In this document: piece after piece, positions 28,476-34,651 of the stretch | How the letters are laid out: every line of letters starts with the position of its first letter | Position numbering within the stretch: the stretch's first letter is position 1 | NCBI GenBank assembly: GCA_016218375.1 | Contig: JACREG010000089.1 | Coordinates: 1 to 34,651 of the forward strand | Source: Gammaproteobacteria bacterium | GTDB lineage: Bacteria > Pseudomonadota > Gammaproteobacteria > Thiohalobacterales > Thiohalobacteraceae | DNA: 34,651 nucleotides | Direction: 5' to 3' | The notes under the pieces: model-generated | Seen by the model: the letters and a program-made list of their open reading frames with translations, nothing else | Database searches by the model: none | What the model was told of the DNA's origin: nothing | Translations under genes and position numbers: made by a program

Positions 28476-29284
28476 ACCTGAATGCACAACGCATCCTGCT
28501 GACCGGCGCCGCCGGCGGCATCGGTCGGCAACTGTCCGCGCTGCTGGTCGCGCGCGGTGCGCGTCTGTGTCTGGTCGATCGCGATCAGGCCGCGGTGGAT
28601 GCGCTGGCGGCATCGCTGCAGAATGCGGCCACCCCGACCACCCAGGCGCTAGCACTCGCGGCGGATATCACCAGTGCCGAAGCGCGTGCGGCCATTGTCG
28701 GGCGCATGCAGGCGACTTTCGGCGGCATCGACATTGTGGTGAATCTCGCCGGCATCCTGGATTTCAGGCGCTTCCAGGACAGCGATGCCGCAACTCTTCA
28801 GCGCATCCTGCAAGTGAATGTCGAAGCGCCGCTGCAACTGGTGCGCGCGGTGCTGTCGCAGATGATCGCGCAAGGCAGCGGCCGTATCGTCAACATCGGC
28901 TCGATGTTCGGCAGTATCGGCTTTCCCGGTTTCGCGGTGTATTCCGCCAGCAAGTTCGCGCTGCGCGGCTTCTCCCAGGCACTTCGGCGCGAACTTGCCG
29001 GCACCGGCGTGGGCGTCACCTATATCTCGCCGCGCGCGGTCAAGACGCCGCTCAATCCGGAGGTGGTTCATCTGATGGCCGAGCGCGGCATGATGCGCAT
29101 GGACGATGCGCATTGGGTGGCGGCGGAAATCGTGCGCGCGATCGAGAAGGAGAAGAGCGAAGCCTATATCGGCTTCCCGGAAAAACTCTTTGCGCGCATC
29201 AACGCGATTCTGCCGGGTGTGGTCGATCAGGGTATCGCCAAGCAGGTGCCGGATATTCTGGCGTTTGCGGAGCGGAATCGTTAG
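28472..29284 (+). CDS. Short-chain dehydrogenase/reductase (classical SDR)
   Basis: A 270-residue NAD(P)-dependent oxidoreductase. The nucleotide loop is TGAAGGIG (11-18), the NAG-like box is NLAG, and the catalytic residues are Ser144, Tyr157 and Lys161 (YSASK). Asp36 after the second strand (CLVDRD) favours NAD(H). The C-terminus (EKLFARINAILPGVVDQGIA) resembles SDRs acting on lipid-like substrates and may contact membrane. Last of the five-gene operon, overlapping the TPR gene by ATGA. It could reduce or oxidise the product of the ligase/HDO pair; that is inference. A strong hairpin follows at 29309. Confidence 0.9.
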   Translation: MNLNAQRILLTGAAGGIGRQLSALLVARGARLCLVDRDQAAVDALAASLQNAATPTTQALALAADITSAEARAAIVGRMQATFGGIDIVVNLAGILDFRRFQDSDAATLQRILQVNVEAPLQLVRAVLSQMIAQGSGRIVNIGSMFGSIGFPGFAVYSASKFALRGFSQALRRELAGTGVGVTYISPRAVKTPLNPEVVHLMAERGMMRMDDAHWVAAEIVRAIEKEKSEAYIGFPEKLFARINAILPGVVDQGIAKQVPDILAFAERNR

Positions 29285-29308
29285 GGGTTACGGCGAGCGA
29301 TTATGCAT

Positions 29309-29338
29309 GCCGGTGCGCCCGATCAGGGCGTCACCGGC
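29309..29338. terminator. Strong hairpin after the five-gene operon
   Basis: GCCGGTGCGCCC (29309-29320) pairs with GGGCGTCACCGGC (29326-29338) around GATCA, with a single bulged base. It lies between converging genes. No T-run, so it may be a bidirectional or Rho-assisted end. Confidence 0.55.
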
Positions 29339-29359
29339 GAGTGGTGTGCACTTAGAGGC

Positions 29360-29932
29360 TTATTGCACCGGTGCCATCAAATGCTGATAAGGCGTGCCGG
29401 GAAACATCACGTAGGGAACGGATGTGTCGGGGTCGGCACTCTTGGGATACGCGTCGTAGAAGCTGGCGTCGGCACCGACGATCATCACATGCGGCCCGGT
29501 CTTGATCCAATGATTACCGGCCTGGGGTTTTGTCGCGTAGGGGTCGGTATTGCTGGCATCCGTTCCGCCCGACAGCATGTACATAAAACCGATTTTACCG
29601 GCGGGTGGGTTTTGGTGTGCGATCCAGGCATGGACCCAGCCCATCGCGTTCGCGTCCATGCACATGGGGTCCGGGCCGGGAGTTGCCGGATTGTCCGGCA
29701 TGCAGGTGAAGCCGTTTGTGCCGGTGCGGATCGTACGCATCTTGCCGTCCGCTTCCATGACGACGATGGTTGCGCCCATCGCGACTTTATCGGGTGCCGC
29801 GGACATTGCGCTGGCGATTTGCTGATCGTCGGTCGGCGGTGTAGTCGAGTCGGCGGCTTGCACAGAGGTGGTCGATACCAATGCTGCGGTGACCAATAGC
29901 ATGCCACTCACGATTTTATTTGTTTCGTGCAT
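29360..29932 (-). CDS. Exported conserved protein of unknown function
   Basis: A 190-residue exported protein. The signal peptide covers about residues 1-27 (ending TTSVQA-AD). The mature part has the recognisable segments TNGFTCMPDNPATPGPDPMC, WVHAWIAHQNPPAGKIGFMY, GGTDASNTDPYATKP, TGPHVMIVG and PYVMFPGTPYQHLMAPVQ. I have seen this pattern in uncharacterised proteobacterial periplasmic proteins. The two Cys (CMPD, MCMD) may form a disulfide. AAGGAG 7 bases upstream supports the start at 29932. Its stop faces the SDR gene. It seems to be a single-gene unit; function unknown. Confidence 0.78.
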   Translation of the reverse strand: MHETNKIVSGMLLVTAALVSTTSVQAADSTTPPTDDQQIASAMSAAPDKVAMGATIVVMEADGKMRTIRTGTNGFTCMPDNPATPGPDPMCMDANAMGWVHAWIAHQNPPAGKIGFMYMLSGGTDASNTDPYATKPQAGNHWIKTGPHVMIVGADASFYDAYPKSADPDTSVPYVMFPGTPYQHLMAPVQ

Positions 29933-30174
29933 AGCGATCTCCTTCGGTCTGATGCGCGTGAAGAAACACAGAGGTGGGGTTGGTGCAACAATTACGGCTA
30001 CACGCTATTCCTCCAGCGTTTCCGCGTCAACGCGATAGGGCGTGTGGTCTGGAGGCGGGCGGAGGGTGTGCGCGCGTGGTGATGGGCGCGCGACCATAAT
30101 GGACTTAATAAACACACTGTGCGTGGGGTTCTGCGGGTAGAGCTTTTTATCGAACTGATCCGCCCCGCATTATT
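29933..30174. other. Intergenic between two minus-strand genes
   Basis: No gene seen. The stretch should carry the promoter of the exported protein gene and the end of the transglycosylase transcript. A GCGCGC/GCGCGC inverted pair around 30070-30090 is visible, and bases 30100-30180 are AT-rich. Confidence 0.3.
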
Positions 30175-30780
30175 TTATTGGAGGTACCAGTGTTTGCGCA
30201 TCGCTTCGAACACGCGTTTCGGATACCACAGTTGACCGCTGCTGCCGTTGTAGCGGGCCAACGCGCGCGCGTGGTTGCCGCGCTCGCGGTCCATATAGTG
30301 TTTGAGGATGATGCAGCCGAAGCGGATGTTGGTGCGGATGTCGAACAGATCGTCGAGGGGGCGGTTGAGTTCGTCGAGCCAGAACGGCATCACTTGCATG
30401 AGCCCACGCGCGCCGGCCGACGAAAGGGCGAATCGGTCGAAGTTGCTTTCCACTTGAATGACCGACAACACCAGTTCGGGCGTGATGCCGGCGTGCATGG
30501 CCTCCTGATGCACGATCTTGAGAATCTGCACACGTTCCTCGACGGGGATTTCGTCCCAGGGTTTGAGGCGGGTGGCCATGTCGGTCAACCACACCTCGGC
30601 GTCGAAACGATCCTGAAAACTCTGCGCATTGGCGATGGCCTGGGTGAGCAGCACGCGGTCCTCGGCGTCGGGGCGTTCCTGGACGGCGGCATTGGTGGCA
30701 GCGGTATACGCCAATAGCACCACAGCGACGATGCCGGCGCGCATGCCCTGCGCCAGACTTTCCAGAGTTGTCCGATTCAT
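30175..30780 (-). CDS. Lytic transglycosylase, SLT domain
   Basis: A 201-residue exported enzyme that cleaves peptidoglycan to 1,6-anhydromuropeptides. A hydrophobic signal segment (about 13-32, MRAGIVAVVLLAYTAATNAA) is followed by a helical linker. The SLT domain from about residue 88 has catalytic Glu111 in SVIQVESNFDRFALSSAGAR and then GLMQVMPFW. The C-terminal box ARYNGSSGQLWYPKRVFEAM (Y-N-G motif) is typical. Cleavage is likely near residue 32. No lipobox, so soluble periplasmic. It follows proS by 87 bases on the same strand, a frequent neighbour pair, though a palindromic segment lies between. Confidence 0.9.
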   Translation of the reverse strand: MNRTTLESLAQGMRAGIVAVVLLAYTAATNAAVQERPDAEDRVLLTQAIANAQSFQDRFDAEVWLTDMATRLKPWDEIPVEERVQILKIVHQEAMHAGITPELVLSVIQVESNFDRFALSSAGARGLMQVMPFWLDELNRPLDDLFDIRTNIRFGCIILKHYMDRERGNHARALARYNGSSGQLWYPKRVFEAMRKHWYLQ

Positions 30781-30798
30781 ATCTATACTGCCGTCACC

Positions 30799-30837
30799 CG
30801 ATTCGAATCGTAGGGCGTATACGCTATTGCGTCCTAC
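30799..30837. repeat. Palindrome and hairpin between proS and the transglycosylase
   Basis: CGATTCGAATCG (30799-30810) is a perfect 12-base palindrome. GTAGGGCG (30810-30817) then pairs with CGTCCTAC (30830-30837) with one mismatch. This could be an intergenic palindromic repeat or act in ending proS transcription. Confidence 0.4.
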
Positions 30838-30867
30838 ATACGGTCTGTAGTCGACCTCGCAGGCTGT

Positions 30868-32565
30868 CTACTTGAGCCGCGCGACGATCTGGTCGATGGG
30901 CACCAGCTCCGCGTCGACGGCGCGGCCGTGTTTATATTCGACGACGCCGGCATCGAGGTTCTTCTCGCCGATCACCACGCGGTGCGGGATGCCGATGAGT
31001 TCCATGTCGGCGAACATCACGCCGGGACGGGCGTCGCGGTCGTCGAACAGCACTTCGATGCCGGCGGCCTGGAAGTCCGCATAGAGTTTTTCGCAGGCCT
31101 CGGCGACGCGATAGGATTTTTTCATGCCCATGGGCAGCAGCGCGACGCGGAACGGCGCGAGAGGTTCGGGCCACGCGATGCCCTTGTCGTCGTGATTCTG
31201 CTCGATGGCGGCGGCGACGATGCGCGACACGCCGATGCCGTAGCAACCCATGAGCATCACCGACTCGCGGCCGTTCTCGTCGAGCACCGTGGCCTTCAGC
31301 GCCTCGCTGTATTTCGTGCCGAGCTGGAAGACGTGGCCGACCTCGATGCCGCGTGCGATGGCGAGTGTGCCTTTACCATCCGGGCTGGGATCGCCGGGTT
31401 GCACGTTGCGCAGATCGGCGACTTCAGGCTCGGGCAGATCGCGGCCCCAGTTCACGCCGGTGAGATGCTGGCCGTCTGCATTGGCGCCGCAGACGAAGTC
31501 GGTCAAGTGCGCGGCGGCGCGGTCGACGATGACGGGAATCTTCAAACCGACCGGGCCGACCGAACCGGGCGCGGCGCCGGTGGCGGCTTTCACTTGCGCA
31601 TCGCTGGCGAAGGTAAACGGACTGAAGACGGCCGGATGTTTCTCCGCCTTGATGGTGTTCAGTTCGTGATCGCCGCGCACGATCAGCGCGACCACCGTGT
31701 CTTCCTCGGCGCCCTGCACCAGCAGGGTTTTCGCGCACTGCGCAGCGTTCACTTTCAGGAATGCGCTGACCTCTTCGATGCTGTGCACGCCGGGCGTCGC
31801 GACCGTGTTCATAGTCTGCGTGGCGGTCGTGCGCGCGCCGTGCGGTGCGACGGCCTCGGCGAGTTCGACGTTGGCGGCGTAGTCGCTCGCATCCGAGAAG
31901 GCGATGGCGTCCTCGCCGGAATCGGCCAGCACATGGAATTCATGCGACACGGCGACGCCGATGCTGCCGGTGTCGGCGTGCACCGGGCGGAATTTCAAAC
32001 CCAGGCGCGTGAAGATGCGCGTGTAGGTGTCGAACATGACCTGATAGGTGTCTTCCAGCGAGGTCTGATCGGTGTGGAAGGAGTAGGCATCCTTCATCAG
32101 GAATTCGCGGGCGCGCATCACGCCGAAGCGCGGACGCACCTCGTCGCGGAACTTGGTCTGGATCTGATAGAAGTTGACCGGCAGTTGCTTGTAGCTGCGC
32201 AGCTCGCGGCGCGCGAGGTCGGTGATAATTTCTTCATGCGTCGGGCCGTAGCAGAACTCGCGGTCGTGACGGTCCTTGATGCGCAACAGTTCCGGACCGT
32301 ATTTCGCCCAGCGTCCGGATTCCTGCCACAACTCGGCCGGCTGCACCGAAGGCATCAGCACTTCCAACGCACCGGCGCGGTTCATTTCCTCGCGCACGAT
32401 GGCCTCGACTTTGCGCAATACCCGCAGTCCCAGCGGCAGCCAGGTGTACACCCCGGCCGCGACCTTGCGGATCATGCCGGCGCGCAGCATCAGTTGGTGG
32501 CTGACGACTTCGGCATCGGACGGGATTTCTTTCAAGGTGGAGAGCGGAAAGCGGGACGTGCGCAT
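30868..32565 (-). CDS. proS: Prolyl-tRNA synthetase (bacterial type, with editing domain)
   Basis: Class II aminoacyl-tRNA synthetase charging tRNA-Pro. The product is 565 residues (E. coli 572). The N-terminus ([20 protein letters not shown]) and [20 protein letters not shown] are standard. Motif 2 is [20 protein letters not shown], and motif 3 is [18 protein letters not shown]. Between them lies the YbaK-like editing insert (about 230-390, [15 protein letters not shown]) that hydrolyses Ala-tRNA-Pro. The anticodon-binding domain is at the C-terminus ([20 protein letters not shown]). A DUF4124 gene is upstream on the same strand after a 142-base gap, so proS may have its own promoter. Confidence 0.97.
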   Translation of the reverse strand: MRTSRFPLSTLKEIPSDAEVVSHQLMLRAGMIRKVAAGVYTWLPLGLRVLRKVEAIVREEMNRAGALEVLMPSVQPAELWQESGRWAKYGPELLRIKDRHDREFCYGPTHEEIITDLARRELRSYKQLPVNFYQIQTKFRDEVRPRFGVMRAREFLMKDAYSFHTDQTSLEDTYQVMFDTYTRIFTRLGLKFRPVHADTGSIGVAVSHEFHVLADSGEDAIAFSDASDYAANVELAEAVAPHGARTTATQTMNTVATPGVHSIEEVSAFLKVNAAQCAKTLLVQGAEEDTVVALIVRGDHELNTIKAEKHPAVFSPFTFASDAQVKAATGAAPGSVGPVGLKIPVIVDRAAAHLTDFVCGANADGQHLTGVNWGRDLPEPEVADLRNVQPGDPSPDGKGTLAIARGIEVGHVFQLGTKYSEALKATVLDENGRESVMLMGCYGIGVSRIVAAAIEQNHDDKGIAWPEPLAPFRVALLPMGMKKSYRVAEACEKLYADFQAAGIEVLFDDRDARPGVMFADMELIGIPHRVVIGEKNLDAGVVEYKHGRAVDAELVPIDQIVARLK

Positions 32566-32707
32566 GGGCGGGTTGCTTCTTTAAGTTGGGATTTGGAGCG
32601 GCGGATTTTATAGGGGTAGGGGGTTGGGGGCCAGGGATTCTCTATAGGTGGTTTTGTAGGTTGGGGTTCGGGATTCGGCGTACATCGCGTCGGGGTACGG
32701 GTTCCCT

Positions 32708-33163
32708 TCAATCGCAAAATGCCTCGATCTGTTTCTTGGCTTCGGCGATGCGTGTCTGCTGATCTTCCTCGGTCAGGTAAGTTGCCACGCCGTCCGCGCC
32801 GACGATGCGTTTGCGGCCGCCGGTGGTGAGTTTTTCCAGATTGCTGCGCGCGTTCTTGCAGTTCTGCTCGCGTTGTTTGGCATGCTCGGCCGTCTTGGTC
32901 TGTTCTTCCTCGGCCGTCGCCGCGGTCTTGCGCTGTTCGTCTTGTTTTTGCAGCAGGCTTTCCAGTTTCTTCTGCGCCGCCTCGGGATCTTCGGCGGGCG
33001 GGGGCGGTGGCACCATGACCTTGACCTTGCGGTCCGGCGGCGGGTACTGGGTATATTGGGTCACGCCCTTGTCATCGACCCATTTATACATGGCCGCCTG
33101 GGCCATGCCCGCGAGGGCCAGCCAGCATGCGACGATCCACCAACCCCGGTTAGTTTTCAGCAT
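32708..33163 (-). CDS. DUF4124 family exported protein
   Basis: A 151-residue exported protein. A signal peptide (about 1-23, WIVACWLALAGMAQA) is followed by the DUF4124 core AMYKWVDDKGVTQYTQYPPP. Then come a proline linker, a Gln/Lys/Glu-rich coiled-coil stretch (about 58-110) and a C-terminal helical part (LTEEDQQTRIAEAKKQIEAF). Cys102 and Cys150 may pair. DUF4124 is common in proteobacterial envelope proteins with no agreed role. It lies upstream of proS on the same strand and divergent from ilvB. Confidence 0.85.
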   Translation of the reverse strand: MLKTNRGWWIVACWLALAGMAQAAMYKWVDDKGVTQYTQYPPPDRKVKVMVPPPPPAEDPEAAQKKLESLLQKQDEQRKTAATAEEEQTKTAEHAKQREQNCKNARSNLEKLTTGGRKRIVGADGVATYLTEEDQQTRIAEAKKQIEAFCD

Positions 33164-33311
33164 GCGCGTATCCCCTTTGGCCAGGTGCCCGATAATCGAT
33201 GCTCGCTAGCTTACGTGCCCGGGGCCGGGACCGACAAGTACGGCCGTAGGGCGGTGTGACACTGTTCATGCCGGCGAATTCAGAACGGCAGCGCCCCTAA
33301 CTGATGGGGGT

Positions 33312-33340
33312 TGCAAGGGGGAGAACTTCTCCCCCTTGCA
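33312..33340. repeat. Perfect 14-bp palindromic arms in the ilvB upstream region
   Basis: Bases 33312-33325 (TGCAAGGGGGAGAA) are the exact complement of 33327-33340, around a single C. In RNA this gives a 12-bp stem with an AACTT loop. There is no T-run. It could be an intergenic repeat, a protein site, or a terminator for an upstream transcript. Confidence 0.7.
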
Positions 33341-33442
33341 GTCAGCCCGCGCAGGACTTGTCCGAGCAGGGCGGTATTAACTGGCGGAATTAACCCTGGT
33401 ATGGCTTGACCGCGACGACTAATATACGTAGCTTTCAGCGTT

Positions 33443-33486
33443 CCGCCCGGCGGGGCGGTGGGCCCGTTCAGCGGGCATTTTTGTTT
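33443..33486 (+). terminator. Tandem hairpins with T-run in the ilvB leader
   Basis: CCGCCC/GGGCGG (33443-33448 with 33453-33458) forms one hairpin. GCCCG/CGGGC (33462-33466 with 33472-33476) forms a second, followed by ATTTTTGTTT, as in an intrinsic terminator. GGTGGGCC (33457-33464) could instead pair with GGCCCACC (33522-33529), which would break both. This suggests a possible attenuation switch about 85 bases before the ilvB start. Confidence 0.5.
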
Positions 33487-33570
33487 ATCCACAATGACTT
33501 CGCGGGTTGGGGCGCAGAGGCGGCCCACCCATTCATAAAGTACGACCTCGCGTCGCAGGAGAACTTGCTC

Positions 33571-34651
33571 GTGGAATTGACCGGTGCCGAAATCTTCGTC
33601 CGCTGTTTGCAGGACGAAGGCGTGGATATCATTTTCGGGTACCCCGGCGGCGCGGTCCTGCACATCTACGACGCGCTTTATCAGCAGGACAAGGTGCAGC
33701 ACATCCTGGTGCGCCATGAGCAGGCCGCGACCCATGCCGCCGACGGTTACGCGCGCGCCACCGGTCGTCCCGGCGTGGTGCTGGTGACCTCCGGCCCGGG
33801 CGCGACCAATGCCGTGACCGGCATTGCCACCGCGTACATGGATTCCATTCCGCTGGTGGTGTTCACCGGCCAGGTGCCGACGCCGCTGATCGGCAACGAT
33901 GCTTTCCAGGAAGTCGATAACATCGGCATCACCCGCCCGTGCGTGAAGCACAATTTCCTGGTCAAGGACGTGCGTCTGCTGGCGGACACCATCAAGAAGG
34001 CCGTCTCTGTGGCGACCACCGGCCGCCCCGGCCCGGTGGTGGTGGATATCCCGAAGGACGTGTCGGCGCAGCGTTGCGAATACAGTTATCCGAAGCGCGT
34101 CACCATGCGGTCCTACAATCCCGTGGTGAAGGGTCACAGCGGTCAGATCAAGAAGGCCGTGGATCTGCTCATGACCGCCAAGCGGCCGATGCTCTACACC
34201 GGCGGCGGCGTGATCCTGGACAACGCCTCCAAGTCGCTGACCGAGTTCACGCGGCTGTTGAATTTTCCGATCACCAACACGCTGATGGGGCTCGGCGCCT
34301 ATCCGGCCACCGACAAGCAGTTCGTCGGCATGCTCGGCATGCACGGCACCTATGAGGCGAACATGGCGATGCACAGTTGCGATGTGCTGATCGCCATCGG
34401 CGCGCGCTTCGACGACCGCGTCACCGGCAATGTCGAGAAATTCTGCCCGACCGCCAAGATCGTGCACATCGACGTCGACCCGGCCTCCATTTCCAAGAAC
34501 GTGCAGGTGGACGTGCCCATCGTCGGCGGCGTCGACAATGTGCTCAAGAACATGCTCAAGCTGATTAAGGACGGCAGCGACAAGCCGGATGCAGAGGCGC
34601 TGAAAGAGTGGTGGAAGCAGATCGACGAATGGCGCGCCATCGACTGTCTGA
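33571..34651 (+). CDS. ilvB: Acetolactate synthase large subunit (5' part)
   Basis: TPP enzyme catalysing the first common step of valine, leucine and isoleucine synthesis. The frame is open to the window end, giving about 360 of the ~570 residues. The N-terminal TPP-binding domain has YPGGAVLHIYDAL and catalytic Glu50 in LVRHEQAATHAADGYARATG, followed by SGPGATNAVTGIATAYMDSI and FQEVDNIGITRPCVKHNFLV. The central FAD-binding domain starts near MLYTGGGVIL and includes ARFDDRVTGN. GTG at 33571 is preceded by AGGAGA at 33557-33562. ilvH and ilvC probably follow outside the window. Confidence 0.95.
   Translation, partial: MELTGAEIFVRCLQDEGVDIIFGYPGGAVLHIYDALYQQDKVQHILVRHEQAATHAADGYARATGRPGVVLVTSGPGATNAVTGIATAYMDSIPLVVFTGQVPTPLIGNDAFQEVDNIGITRPCVKHNFLVKDVRLLADTIKKAVSVATTGRPGPVVVDIPKDVSAQRCEYSYPKRVTMRSYNPVVKGHSGQIKKAVDLLMTAKRPMLYTGGGVILDNASKSLTEFTRLLNFPITNTLMGLGAYPATDKQFVGMLGMHGTYEANMAMHSCDVLIAIGARFDDRVTGNVEKFCPTAKIVHIDVDPASISKNVQVDVPIVGGVDNVLKNMLKLIKDGSDKPDAEALKEWWKQIDEWRAIDCL

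Larger units (their letters stand above)
33164..33570 (+). other. Intergenic region before ilvB (about 400 bases)
   Basis: No gene on either strand. It holds the divergent promoters of the DUF4124 gene and ilvB. From left to right it contains a long perfect palindrome at 33312-33340, a hairpin at 33443-33458, a terminator-like hairpin at 33462-33486 and a ribosome-binding site at 33557-33562. No leader peptide rich in Ile, Val or Leu codons was found, so a classic ilv attenuator is not supported. Confidence 0.5.

Noticed and set aside
33400-33570. ilv leader peptide
   Set aside because: No ATG/GTG/TTG frame with a run of Ile, Val or Leu codons was found before the hairpins.

Overview
The window looks like chromosome from a GC-rich gammaproteobacterium. 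The evidence is the conserved block lepA-lepB-DUF4845-rnc-era-recO-pdxJ-acpS, a BarA-type hybrid kinase, rlmD, a bacterial-type proS with editing insert, and outer-membrane genes (TonB receptor, porin). Genus cannot be set from the sequence. No rRNA, tRNA, transposase, phage gene or CRISPR array was seen.

Layout. (1) 1-5694, plus strand: housekeeping operon with tight or overlapping junctions. (2) 5755-11662, minus strand: TonB-dependent receptor, orphan periplasmic substrate-binding protein and hybrid histidine kinase, the last two overlapping by ATGA. This looks like an uptake-and-sensing operon. (3) 11813-15100, plus: cysM, a DEDD exonuclease and rlmD, with a nested inverted-repeat element before rlmD. 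(4) 15397-17654, plus: two exported proteins, one of unknown function and one with a PEP-CTERM-like (VPxPxxAWLFGSG) sorting tail. (5) 17716-22696: a sensor kinase and sigma-54 response regulator (minus) divergent from a porin and a small PstS-like protein (plus). (6) 22697-24950: a lower-GC accessory patch with a HEPN-like gene flanked by integron attC-like structures, then two small minus-strand genes (a ferredoxin-fold small protein and a six-cysteine protein). (7) 24951-29284, plus: a compact five-gene operon of thermostable-hemolysin-family GNAT-like protein, acyl-adenylate ligase, haem-oxygenase-like diiron protein, exported TPR protein and SDR. It resembles a small biosynthetic pathway. 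(8) 29360-33163, minus: an exported conserved protein, an SLT lytic transglycosylase, proS and a DUF4124 protein. (9) 33571 to the end, plus: the 5' part of ilvB behind a 407-base leader region with hairpins.

Most likely places for an undescribed system are the operon at 24951-29284, the receptor/binding-protein/kinase operon at 5755-11662, and the HEPN-like gene in its attC-like context at 22832-23612. Functions proposed for these come from family recognition and gene context. No database search was run.
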